This document shows, in pieces, positions 24,006 through 30,747 of a stretch of 42,284 bases of DNA. The notes under the pieces were generated by a model that saw nothing but the letters and a program-made list of their open reading frames with translations, did not search any database and was not told the origin of the DNA. Position numbers and translations under genes: made by a program. Every line of letters begins with the position of its first letter. Position 1 is the first letter of the stretch. Source of the stretch: Bacteroides sp. Lineage in GTDB: Bacteria; Bacteroidota; Bacteroidia; Bacteroidales; Muribaculaceae. The DNA is taken from NCBI GenBank assembly GCA_014801735.1, contig JAAVDO010000010.1:35983-78266 (forward strand), written 5' to 3'.

Positions 24006-24677
24006 TCAGTGGTTAATCAGGATTGTAACGTCGTAGAAATTGCTTGGGTGGTTGAAGGGAAATTTTGTGAAGCGATGTGAAAGATCGAAAGAACATTTCT
24101 GTCCATCGAAAGTCACGCTGGTACACATGTTAATTCCATGGATGTCAAATTCCCAACTGGACTTAATGGTGTGTGGTTTGGAATCGCCAAAAATCTTCTG
24201 TGATTTCAACTGAATCTCATAGGAAGGCCAATGGGGAAAAGGTTTGGATAAATCGTCAAGATCCGCCAAAGTGTAATGTTCCATGGTGCGATAGATGGAT
24301 AACATTTTTCGCCCCAGACTGTCGGTAGTAAGAAAAACGGGAGCGTTCCTGTAGGTGTCTTTTTTGCCAAGTAGCTCGGCTATATATATGTCATCGTGGG
24401 AAACGAAAGGAATACTGTCGACACCGTTGAGAAGGAGAATTTTTGAAAGGAAGATATCGGGCAGGAGATGAGAACTTACATATCGGGCTTCGATTCCGTC
24501 GACGAGGTTATTCCCATTGTTGTCGGTGATAAAGAGGTTAAGATAGAAAGGGCAATCCTGACGAGGAAGAAGACCACCAGCGATCCGAGGCTCATCGTTG
24601 CTGCAGGCGGAGATGACGAGCAGAAGTAGCAGGGAGAGGAGGAAGTGGGGGCGGTGTGGGATGTGTGGAGGGTGCAT
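24006..24677 (-). CDS. Lipoprotein of unknown function
   Basis: The 223-aa product has a His/Pro-rich start, a Leu-rich signal sequence (FLLSLLLLLVISAC) and a lipobox ISAC with C25, followed by SNDEP typical of surface-exposed Bacteroidetes lipoproteins. The mature part is beta-rich with no family I recognise: NLFITDNNGNNLVDGI near the N-terminus resembles the opening strand of several uncharacterised Bacteroides lipoproteins. It then shows a mid-protein Ser/Asp-rich stretch and a C-terminal WEFDIHGINMCTSVTFDGQ segment. It is monocistronic, ends at a hairpin and is flanked on both sides by 9-nt-periodic tracts. No catalytic residues can be proposed. Confidence 0.75.
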   Translation of the reverse strand: MHPPHIPHRPHFLLSLLLLLVISACSNDEPRIAGGLLPRQDCPFYLNLFITDNNGNNLVDGIEARYVSSHLLPDIFLSKILLLNGVDSIPFVSHDDIYIAELLGKKDTYRNAPVFLTTDSLGRKMLSIYRTMEHYTLADLDDLSKPFPHWPSYEIQLKSQKIFGDSKPHTIKSSWEFDIHGINMCTSVTFDGQKCSFDLSHRFTKFPFNHPSNFYDVTILINH

Positions 24678-24789
24678 TGGCTGAATATTAGATGGTTAAT
24701 AATAGGTGTGTCAAAGATAGTGACATCTTTCTAAGAATGCAAGATTTTTTTAGTTATAAGATGTTAAATTGGGTGGGCATATGGGCTTT

Positions 24790-24846
24790 AGGAAGTTTAA
24801 GGGCAATAAGGGCAATAAGGACAATAAGGCCGATAGGGACAGAGGA
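24790..24846 (+). repeat. 9-nt-periodic tract, about 6-7 units, three near-identical (GCAATAAGG)
   Basis: AAGG cores lie at 24799, 24808, 24817 and 24826, with degenerate units on both sides (24790, 24835). The unit AATAAGG is shared with the tract at 23857-23914 in the same orientation. The two tracts bracket the lipoprotein gene. Confidence 0.75.
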
Positions 24847-24936
24847 GGATGGGTAGGGTATTAACCAGGGTTAATATTTGAGGTGGTAGGGTGGAGTTTG
24901 TTGGCGCGGGGGAGGGATTTTTGCGGTGAGGGTGTG

Positions 24937-24944
24937 TAATTTTG
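24937..24944 (+). promoter_or_regulatory. Promoter -7 box for the SDR gene
   Basis: TAATTTTGC lies 31 nt upstream of the ATG at 24976. Confidence 0.6.
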
Positions 24945-24975
24945 CGGATGAAAACTATAAAACGATAAAGGAATT

Positions 24976-25668
24976 ATGAATATCGTAATTATCGGAGCGA
25001 CTTCGGGAATAGGGCGCGAGCTGTGGGTGCATTATGCCTCAATGGATAACCGTGTGGCCGTGATCGGGCGAAGGAAAGAGGAGGTTGAGAAAATGGAAGA
25101 GGAAATGCCTGAGAATACGGTGGGGTATGCGTGTGACATAGCGGACACGGCGGCTGCAAACAAGATGATGGACGCGGTAGCCGTGGAGCTGGGGATGATT
25201 GACCTCGTGATAGTATGCGCGGGGATAGGGGAGCTGAACCCGGGACTGGATGTGGAAACAGAGCTTATGACCGTGAGGGTCAACGTGGAGGGGTGGACGA
25301 ATTGTGTCGACCGTGCTTTCAATCTGTTCTGCGCTCAGGGGCGGGGGCATTTGGTGGTGATAACTTCGGTGGGCGGATTGCAGGCGGCGCCCATTGCACC
25401 GGCTTACAGCGCATCGAAGGCTTATCAGATAAATTATATCAGGGCTCTGCAGCGGAAAGCGAAGGGATCGGTTATCACGGTGACGGAGGTGAGGCCGGGA
25501 CTTGTGAGAACGAGAATGGCTAAGGGGGAGGGGCTGTTCTGGGTAATGCCGGTGGACAAGGTGACGAGGGCTATAGTGAAGGCGATAGGACGGAAGCGCC
25601 GGCGGCTTATCACGGACCGGAGATGGCGGGCAGTGAATTTCATGCTGAGACACTTCGGAGGGTTATGA
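24976..25668 (+). CDS. Short-chain dehydrogenase/reductase (SDR)
   Basis: The 230-aa NAD(P)-dependent oxidoreductase has the Rossmann motif GATSGIG at residues 7-13 and a basic GRRK at 31-34, which favours NADPH. The CAGIG motif is at 81-85 and N103 is present. The catalytic S131 lies in ITSVGG, and the active site is Y144-SAS-K148. The classical SDR fold is complete and the length is typical. Substrate cannot be told from sequence. The C-terminal basic segment (GRKRRRLITDRRW) is like that of many Bacteroidetes SDRs of unknown role. Its last 29 bases overlap the end of the convergent small membrane protein gene. Confidence 0.9.
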   Translation: MNIVIIGATSGIGRELWVHYASMDNRVAVIGRRKEEVEKMEEEMPENTVGYACDIADTAAANKMMDAVAVELGMIDLVIVCAGIGELNPGLDVETELMTVRVNVEGWTNCVDRAFNLFCAQGRGHLVVITSVGGLQAAPIAPAYSASKAYQINYIRALQRKAKGSVITVTEVRPGLVRTRMAKGEGLFWVMPVDKVTRAIVKAIGRKRRRLITDRRWRAVNFMLRHFGGL

Positions 25669-26038
25669 TGGATAGGGCGATGGCGCGGAAGGAGTAGAGG
25701 CGTCGGCGGGAGTCGGGGTCGAGGTGGGTGTAGCGGGTGATGGCGTCGTGGATGTAGGGGCGGCCTTTGGTGCGGTTGATGATGATGTTGGCGATGACGA
25801 TGTTGATCAGCGTGGCGATGATGAGGATGGGGAGGGCCTGACGGGCCACCGAACCGTATAGGCGCGCGTAGAGGAAGATCAGTATTGCCTCGAGGGGAAA
25901 GAGGGCGAGGACAAGGATGGTCTTGAGGATGGGAAATTCGGCGGGGAGGTCGAATGGCTGCCTGAAATAGAATTCCTGGGCTGCCATGCGGGTGAGGATC
26001 CAGCGGGTGATGATGAAACGGTGGAGTCGGTGAAGCAT
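25640..26038 (-). CDS. Small membrane protein of unknown function
   Basis: The 132-aa product is predicted to have two membrane spans (about residues 38-60, ILKTILVLALFPLEAILIFLY, and 66-88, RQALPILIIATLINIVIANIII). These are flanked by basic residues, with a soluble tail YIHDAITRYTHLDPDSRRRLY. Start choice is uncertain: ATG 26038 gives a basic leader, ATG 25987 (MAAQEFYFRQPFDLP) is a plausible alternative. No family is recognised. It is probably real because the hydrophobic pattern is coherent and the opposite strand carries no better candidate. The 3' end overlaps the SDR gene tail-to-tail by 29 nt. Confidence 0.6.
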   Translation of the reverse strand: MLHRLHRFIITRWILTRMAAQEFYFRQPFDLPAEFPILKTILVLALFPLEAILIFLYARLYGSVARQALPILIIATLINIVIANIIINRTKGRPYIHDAITRYTHLDPDSRRRLYSFRAIALSIITLRSVSA

Positions 26039-26064
26039 CGGGAAGGTGGGAATGCAGGAAAATG

Positions 26065-26115
26065 AAGGCAGCCTGAACGGAGTCGGGAGAATGGCGACTG
26101 CACTCAGGCTGCCTT
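26065..26115 (-). terminator. Terminator hairpin behind the C69 dipeptidase (same stem as 23943-23984)
   Basis: AAGGCAGCCTGA (26065-26076) pairs with TCAGGCTGCCTT (26104-26115), a perfect 12-bp stem followed on the minus strand by CATTTTCC. It lies 27 nt behind the dipeptidase stop. Confidence 0.7.
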
Positions 26116-26142
26116 GTGTGATTATCGGTAGGATCGGGGGGA

Positions 26143-27792
26143 TTATTTGACAAGGAGGTGGTCGCCGGTTTTTTCGACGATCAGGCGGTAGAAGTCGTCG
26201 GAGAATCCGGGAGAATCGGGTGAGAAGGGTTTGCCATGAGGATTGCGGGCGAAGTTGCCGTCGGTGTCGATCTTCTTGCGTCCGCCGTCAAGGTATCTGA
26301 CGAGAAGGAAGAGGGCAAGGTCGCGGTAGGCGTCGGTGGCTTCACGGGCAACGGAAGCACCCTCGGCGTTGACGCGGGCTTCGAGAGCGGTGTTGTCGCC
26401 GACCCGGTGGAGGCTGAGAAGCTCGCTTTCGGTCTGCGGACGTGCGGCGATGAATTTGTCTTCGAGCGAGCCCTGGACCTTTCGGATGTCGTCGATCATC
26501 AGGTCATATTTACTGTAAGCCTGGTTCGCCACCCAGTTGTTGACCCAGAAGTTGGCAGTAGGTGAGAAAGTGTAAAGGTCGCCGTTGCCGGGACGCACCT
26601 GTTCGGGGACTTCGGTCATGGAGCAATAGAAAGGCATGTAGACGGAGGTGTTGGCGTCGTCGGTTCCGAACCAGATGAGACCGCCGATGGGGTCGGGAAG
26701 CCATTCGCGGCTCTGGCTGACGAAGCTCCAGGCAGTCTGCTGTGTGGCGACCGGACGCTCATGGGTGTATTTCTTGCCATCGACCTCGTAGCGCATTGGA
26801 CGGTTTCGCTGAGGAGCTTTATAAGGACCAGCACCAGGATCGGATGTCATATCGTAGGGAGTGTCCTCATAATGATCGCGCATACGGGCCTGCATGTCCT
26901 GCAGCGAGATTTTGCGGTCGGGGACGATAAAGAGAGGCATTGGCACGTCGCTATCGGCATTGACCCATTCGAACCAGGCTTTATCCTGCTCGGGCGTAGC
27001 GAAACGGCGGAAGAAGCTCCAGACGCGGGCATCGCACGAGCGGCGCTTGGCGGCATTGTGGGTGTCGAAAGCGTCGGCAAACGAGAAATCCTCGTCTTTG
27101 CCAGAGAAATAACCACGGCGACGAGCGAAGGGGATAAGATCGTCGGCGAACAGGACGTTTTCGGTGTCGGTGTAGTCGACCTTGCGAATTCGGGGTTCGT
27201 TGGCGTGAGCGCAGATGGCATCATCGGGCACACGCACGGCGATCCAGACAGCACCTTTTTCGGCACCCTTACCGATCATCTCCATGATCCAGGCTTCATT
27301 TTTGTCGGCGATCGAGAAGGTCTCGCCGGTGGAGGCATAGCCGTATTTATCGACGAGTGCGGCCATAGTGCGGATGGCTTCGCGTGCGGTCTTGCACCGC
27401 TCAAGGGTGACGTAGATGAGCGAGCCATAGTCGAGGATTGCGTTGCCGGTTGTGTCGGCGAGCTCGGGGCGTCCACCCCAGGTGGTTTCGCCGATCACGA
27501 GCTGATGCTCGTTCATATTGCCGACGACATTGTATGTTTCGGGAGCCTGGGGTATCGCACCACGGGGCGTGTTATCGCCCCAATCGATGATCTGTCGCAT
27601 CGTGCCCGGTGCGTGTTTCCCCCTGGAGGCATGGAAAAGGTCGCCGAAGCGGGTGTAGGAATCATCGGCGTAGGTCACCATGACCGAGCCGTCGACGGTG
27701 GCCTTACGACCAGCGATGAAGTTGGTGCAGGCAAGAGCCGCAAGGTGGCAGAGGAGGGCGGAAGTGAGAAATATTGTCCGGAGAAGATTCAT
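26143..27792 (-). CDS. C69 family dipeptidase (PepD-like Ntn hydrolase)
   Basis: I set the start at ATG 27792 (MNLLRTIFLTSALLCHLAALA), a signal peptide; an upstream ATG at 27894 adds a non-matching leader. The mature 549-aa precursor would begin at C22 in AC-TNFIAGRKATVDGSVM, the N-terminal nucleophile Cys of peptidase family C69/U34. The conserved segments GNMNEHQLVIGETTWGGR, YGSLIYVTLERCKTAREAI and EAWIMEMIGKG follow. These enzymes cleave dipeptides, in Bacteroidetes usually outside the cytoplasm. The sequence continues to the usual NNWVANQAYSKYDLMIDDIRKVQ helix region. A TACCTTTG promoter box lies at 27864-27871 on the minus strand. Confidence 0.92.
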   Translation of the reverse strand: MNLLRTIFLTSALLCHLAALACTNFIAGRKATVDGSVMVTYADDSYTRFGDLFHASRGKHAPGTMRQIIDWGDNTPRGAIPQAPETYNVVGNMNEHQLVIGETTWGGRPELADTTGNAILDYGSLIYVTLERCKTAREAIRTMAALVDKYGYASTGETFSIADKNEAWIMEMIGKGAEKGAVWIAVRVPDDAICAHANEPRIRKVDYTDTENVLFADDLIPFARRRGYFSGKDEDFSFADAFDTHNAAKRRSCDARVWSFFRRFATPEQDKAWFEWVNADSDVPMPLFIVPDRKISLQDMQARMRDHYEDTPYDMTSDPGAGPYKAPQRNRPMRYEVDGKKYTHERPVATQQTAWSFVSQSREWLPDPIGGLIWFGTDDANTSVYMPFYCSMTEVPEQVRPGNGDLYTFSPTANFWVNNWVANQAYSKYDLMIDDIRKVQGSLEDKFIAARPQTESELLSLHRVGDNTALEARVNAEGASVAREATDAYRDLALFLLVRYLDGGRKKIDTDGNFARNPHGKPFSPDSPGFSDDFYRLIVEKTGDHLLVK

Positions 27793-27863
27793 AACAGCGG
27801 ATAAGATCGGTAAAAAGATGAAAGATTGGCGCTGAGCAAGCATTATTCTCTCAGCAGTATCGG

Positions 27864-27871
27864 CAAAGGTA
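27864..27871 (-). promoter_or_regulatory. Promoter -7 box for the C69 dipeptidase
   Basis: The minus strand reads TACCTTTG, which implies a leader of about 65 nt. Its position downstream of ATG 27894 also argues for the 27792 start. Confidence 0.6.
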
Positions 27872-28034
27872 GTGAAATAGACGGGAATGTGCAAGCACGG
27901 AATGGAATAGCAGGAGGAAATGTAAAGTATTGACCGATAGTGGGGAATGAGAAGGTCGCCGGGGGTTGTAACAAGAGTGTAACTGATTTAACTTTCGTTA
28001 ACCAGGGATAGTGTTTGAAGTGGGGAATATGCAG

Positions 28035-28042
28035 TAATTTTG
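28035..28042 (+). promoter_or_regulatory. Promoter -7 box for a candidate small RNA
   Basis: TAATTTTGC matches TAnnTTTG. A TTTG at 28014-28017 lies 17 nt upstream, slightly short of usual spacing. No plus-strand gene longer than 12 codons follows before the hairpin at 28133. Confidence 0.5.
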
Positions 28043-28048
28043 CATCGT

Positions 28049-28190
28049 CGGACAAGGAAATGAGCTCCGACAACACACACGCAGACAAGACATAATGATT
28101 GGTATAAAGATAGATTGATTGGTTAAACATAAGGACCGGCTCCTGTGCGCGAGGCATGGGAGCCGGTCCGGCGTTATATGATTTTTTTCA
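28049..28190 (+). ncRNA. Candidate small RNA with 5' hairpin and 3' terminator-like stem
   Basis: Downstream of the 28035 promoter box the sequence forms GTCGGA (28047-28052) pairing with TCCGAC (28066-28071). It then runs unpaired and closes with GGACCGGCTCC (28133-28143) pairing perfectly with GGAGCCGGTCC (28159-28169), with a seven-T run at 28182-28188. Two tiny open frames (12 codons from 28060, then 8 codons from 28095, overlapping as TAATG) are present but lack a convincing ribosome site. This 400-nt stretch between two minus-strand genes contains nothing else. I see a transcription unit but cannot assign a class. Confidence 0.45.
28133..28169. terminator. Strong hairpin, possibly bidirectional
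   Basis: Perfect 11-bp G+C-rich stem (28133-28143 with 28159-28169). It ends the candidate small RNA on the plus strand and may also end the 61-aa lipoprotein transcript on the minus strand. Confidence 0.65.
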
Positions 28191-28192
28191 GA

Positions 28193-28378
28193 TCAGTCGA
28201 GCGCGGGCAGGTCGTATTTCAGGCAAGAGTAGCCATCGACCGTCTCGGTAAGTACATAGAGGGCAGAAGCCGTGAGATCGAGCGTATCGACCTGAGATGA
28301 GGCAGGGCGACCCGAGCCACCGCAGGCCTGGAAAATCAGCGTTCCAAAAAGCGCGTGCGGCAAGAGAAGTTTTTTCAT
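28193..28378 (-). CDS. Small lipoprotein, 61 aa, unknown function
   Basis: MKKLLLPHALFGTLIFQAC is a lipoprotein signal with C19 as the lipid site, followed by GGSGRPASSQVDTLDLTAS and a short mature domain of about 40 residues ending YSCLKYDLPALD. No family is recognised. Support comes from the signal sequence, a minus-strand TAACTTTG promoter box 35 nt upstream (28413-28420) and a hairpin behind it. In a longer reading frame in another phase nothing sensible appears. A real small lipoprotein is likely, with role unknown. Confidence 0.6.
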   Translation of the reverse strand: MKKLLLPHALFGTLIFQACGGSGRPASSQVDTLDLTASALYVLTETVDGYSCLKYDLPALD

Positions 28379-28412
28379 GGGAAAAAGAATAGGAGTTATC
28401 AGATAGATATGT

Positions 28413-28420
28413 CAAAGTTA
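28413..28420 (-). promoter_or_regulatory. Promoter -7 box for the 61-aa lipoprotein
   Basis: The minus strand reads TAACTTTG, 35 nt upstream of the ATG. The stretch 28421-28560 upstream is A+T-rich and shows no further feature. Confidence 0.55.
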
Positions 28421-28584
28421 CATATCAATTTGAGAAAGATAGCGGACAGAGTGACATAGATCAGAGCTCGAAGATGAAAAAAATTGAGAGAAGCCGATGC
28501 TTGAGAATCAGTGTATTATGACGGTGATGAAAAATTTATTGAAAAAAAGTTGCAGAAAAATTTGCGGGAAATGAAAAAAGTGGC

Positions 28585-28592
28585 TAACTTTG
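28585..28592 (+). promoter_or_regulatory. Promoter for tRNA-Pro
   Basis: TAACTTTG with TTTG (28561-28564) 20 nt upstream is a full Bacteroidetes promoter. It is followed at 28597-28609 by a small GCTTT-TGG-AAAGC stem-loop. Confidence 0.75.
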
Positions 28593-28631
28593 CATCGCTT
28601 TTGGAAAGCAACACTGCTCAAGAAAGCTAAT

Positions 28632-28705
28632 CGGGGTGTAGCTCAGTTGGTTAGAGTACGCGTCTGGGGGGCGTGAGGTCGCTAGTTCGAGTCTAGTCAC
28701 CCCGA
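28632..28705 (+). tRNA. tRNA-Pro, anticodon GGG
   Basis: The 74-nt cloverleaf is complete. Acceptor CGGGGTG (28632-28638) pairs with CACCCCG (28698-28704), discriminator A at 28705. The D arm is GCTC...GAGT. The anticodon stem is CGCGT/GCGTG, with loop CTGGGGG placing GGG at 28666-28668. The T arm is GCTAG-TTCGAGT-CTAGT. No CCA is encoded. It reads CCC/CCU proline codons. Confidence 0.95.
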
Positions 28706-28711
28706 CTGAGA

Positions 28712-28743
28712 AAAGAGAGCCGTTCGCAAGATCGGCTCTCTTT
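28712..28743 (+). terminator. Intrinsic terminator of tRNA-Pro
   Basis: AAAGAGAGCCG (28712-28722) pairs with CGGCTCTCTTT (28733-28743), which merges into a run of eight or more pyrimidines ending in TTTTTTT. Confidence 0.9.
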
Positions 28744-28780
28744 TTTTGCGTGTAGACTTGCGAGGTAGGCGGGTTTGTGT

Positions 28781-28788
28781 TAAATTTG
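28781..28788 (+). promoter_or_regulatory. Promoter -7 box for pyrH-frr
   Basis: TAAATTTG matches TAnnTTTG and lies 43 nt before the pyrH ATG. Confidence 0.6.
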
Positions 28789-28831
28789 CAGACGCGCATA
28801 GCGGCGCGAATCAATTAAACGAATATTACTG

Positions 28832-29560
28832 ATGAACAACGAGGATAAGAGCAGCATGCCATACAAGAGGGTGCTACTGAAACTGAGCGGCGAATCGCTT
28901 ATGGGCAAGCAGGGCTACGGCATAGATACGGATCGCCTGAACGAGTATGCCACGCAGATAGCCAAGGCGGCCGCGCGGGGCGTTGAGATTGCTATAGTGA
29001 TAGGCGGCGGCAACATATTCAGGGGCCTGAGCGGTGCGGCCAAGGGTTTTGACCGCGTGAAGGGTGACCAGATGGGCATGCTTGCCACGACCATCAATTC
29101 GCTGGCGCTGACGTCGGCACTGGAGGCGCTCGGACAGCCCGTTAGGATGCTTACGGCAATAAATATGTATCCCGTCGGGGAGCAGTATTCAAATACCCGC
29201 GCTATCGAGGCCATGAACAGAGGAGAGGTGGCGATACTTGCCGGCGGAACGGGGTGCCCATTTTTCACTACCGATACGGGCGCTGCGCTGCGCGGAGTCG
29301 AGACCAGGGCTGACGTGATGCTGAAGGGCACACGCGTAGACGGAATATATACCGCCGATCCGGAGAAGGATCCGACAGCGACCAAGTTTGACAAAATCAG
29401 TTATGACGAGGTATATACCCGCGGCCTGAAGGTGATGGACCTGACGGCTACGGCACTCTGCAAGGAAAACGGGCTGCCGATCGTGGTGTTTGACATGGAT
29501 ACTCCGGGAAATCTGGAGAAAGTGTTGAGCGGTGAGCCTATCGGCACGTATGTGTATTGA
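28832..29560 (+). CDS. pyrH: UMP kinase
   Basis: The 242-aa amino-acid-kinase-fold enzyme phosphorylates UMP to UDP in pyrimidine nucleotide synthesis. Visible motifs are KLSGES (residues 17-22, phosphate binding), GGGNIFRG (58-65), the DQMGMLAT and AINMYPVGE segments, and GGTGCPFFTTDTGAALR. The C-terminal part has GLKVMDLTATALC typical of bacterial hexameric PyrH. ATG 28832 gives MNNEDKSSMPYKRVLLK; the internal Met9 is an equally plausible start. It is followed 22 nt later by frr, the common pyrH-frr pairing. Confidence 0.96.
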   Translation: MNNEDKSSMPYKRVLLKLSGESLMGKQGYGIDTDRLNEYATQIAKAAARGVEIAIVIGGGNIFRGLSGAAKGFDRVKGDQMGMLATTINSLALTSALEALGQPVRMLTAINMYPVGEQYSNTRAIEAMNRGEVAILAGGTGCPFFTTDTGAALRGVETRADVMLKGTRVDGIYTADPEKDPTATKFDKISYDEVYTRGLKVMDLTATALCKENGLPIVVFDMDTPGNLEKVLSGEPIGTYVY

Positions 29561-29582
29561 AATAATCAAAACGATATAGAAT

Positions 29583-30140
29583 ATGGAAACGAAACCTTAT
29601 CTGGACGCGGCCGAAGAGAAAATGGAGATGGCCGTGGAATATCTCGACGAGTCGCTGGCGCATATCCGCGCCGGTAAAGCCAACCCAAAGATCATCGATG
29701 GCATAAGGGTGGAATATTACGGGTCGATGATGCCCGTAAGCCAGGTTGCCAACGTAGCAGTGCCCGATGCCCGCACCATCACCATCACACCGTGGGAGAA
29801 GGCAATGTTCAAGGAGATCGAAAAAGCAATAATCAACAGCGAGCTCGGTATCATGCCTGAAAACAACGGCGAGGTGATCAGACTGTCGATTCCGCCGCTG
29901 ACCGAGGAGCGCCGCAAAACGCTCGTGAAGCAATCGAAGGCCGAGGCCGAGCAGGCGAAGGTGTCGGTACGCAATGCCCGCCGTGATGCTATCGAGGGTC
30001 TGAAGAAGGCTATCAAGCAGGGCATGGCCGAAGATGTGGAAAAGGATGGCGAAGCTGCCGTGCAGAAGATTCATGACAAGTATCTGAAAAAGATCGACGA
30101 GCTTTTCGCTGCCAAGGAGAAAGAGATTCTGACTGTGTAA
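29583..30140 (+). CDS. frr: Ribosome recycling factor
   Basis: The 185-aa protein, with EF-G, splits post-termination ribosomes. It shows the RRF hallmarks: [45 protein letters not shown] at the start, the [16 protein letters not shown] segment, [16 protein letters not shown] and the C-terminal RNARRDA helix. Length matches the family (about 185 aa). It shares a transcript with pyrH and ends at a hairpin. Confidence 0.97.
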   Translation: METKPYLDAAEEKMEMAVEYLDESLAHIRAGKANPKIIDGIRVEYYGSMMPVSQVANVAVPDARTITITPWEKAMFKEIEKAIINSELGIMPENNGEVIRLSIPPLTEERRKTLVKQSKAEAEQAKVSVRNARRDAIEGLKKAIKQGMAEDVEKDGEAAVQKIHDKYLKKIDELFAAKEKEILTV

Positions 30141-30159
30141 AAGCATTGACAATAAATAA

Positions 30160-30208
30160 TATAGGGGCACACGGCGGAGAGATATTCTCCGGGTGTGCCC
30201 CCTATATT
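30160..30208 (+). terminator. Hairpin behind frr
   Basis: ATATAGGGG-CACAC pairs with GTGTG-CCCCCTATAT with one bulge, and an inner CGGAGA (30176-30181) pairs with TCTCCG (30187-30192). No clear T-tract follows. Confidence 0.55.
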
Positions 30209-30298
30209 ACAGGTGAGCCATGAGGGGCCGGATAAAATGAAAAATGCGAATGTCATAGAATCATAATATTAACATTACATTCAAAAAAAATAAATATT

Positions 30299-30670
30299 AT
30301 GATAAAAATGATGCTGATAGCCGGAGCCGGTGGTTTTGTAGGCACATGCGGCAGATTTCTGATCGGAAAATGGTCGTCGGGTATATTTCAAGGTGCGTTT
30401 CCAATGGGAACCTTCCTCGTGAACATAATAGGTTGCTTCATCATCGGTCTGCTGTTCGGTCTGCTTGAGAAAGCGCATGTAATGACGCCAGGCGAAAACG
30501 TATTGCTTATCACCGGTTTCTGCGGCGGTTTCACCACATTCTCGTCGTTTGCCGACGATATGTGGGTATTGATCAACAAGGGCGACTGGTCGACATTCAT
30601 TCTCTATCTGAGCATGAGTGTCATATTCGGTATCCTACTCGTATTGGCCGGACGCGCTCTGATACGCTGA
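30299..30670 (+). CDS. crcB: Fluoride channel/exporter CrcB (Fluc)
   Basis: This 123-aa membrane protein has four hydrophobic segments. Family signatures are GGFVGTCGRFLIGKW at the N-terminus, GTFLVNIIGCFIIGLL (with the pore Asn) and GFCGGFTTFSSF (the Phe-box and TTFSSF motif). CrcB/Fluc dimers export fluoride across the inner membrane. The gene stands alone behind an A+T-rich leader; I see no sequence resembling a fluoride riboswitch upstream. It ends at a perfect hairpin shared with the convergent AraC gene. Confidence 0.93.
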   Translation: MIKMMLIAGAGGFVGTCGRFLIGKWSSGIFQGAFPMGTFLVNIIGCFIIGLLFGLLEKAHVMTPGENVLLITGFCGGFTTFSSFADDMWVLINKGDWSTFILYLSMSVIFGILLVLAGRALIR

Positions 30671-30698
30671 CCAGCATCAAAATATCAAAGATAATACA

Positions 30699-30740
30699 GG
30701 CCGGAGAGGCCCGATCGGAAAAGACCGGGCCTCTCCGGCC
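30699..30740. terminator. Bidirectional terminator between crcB and the AraC gene
   Basis: GGCCGGAGAGGCCCG (30699-30713) pairs perfectly with CGGGCCTCTCCGGCC (30726-30740), a 15-bp stem. T-rich sequence follows on the plus strand (ATAATTTTCAACCTTTTTT). Confidence 0.8.
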
Positions 30741-30747
30741 ATAATTT

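Noticed and set aside
23857..24846. CRISPR array from the periodic tracts
   Set aside because: The period is 9 nt with no separate repeat and spacer parts, and there are no cas genes.
26761..27804. 347-aa open frame on the plus strand
   Set aside because: Antisense to the C69 dipeptidase, whose nucleophile Cys and conserved motifs make the minus strand the coding one.
30141..30298. Possible fluoride riboswitch before crcB
   Set aside because: I looked for the conserved fluoride aptamer pseudoknot segments and saw none; the leader is plain A+T-rich sequence behind the frr hairpin.
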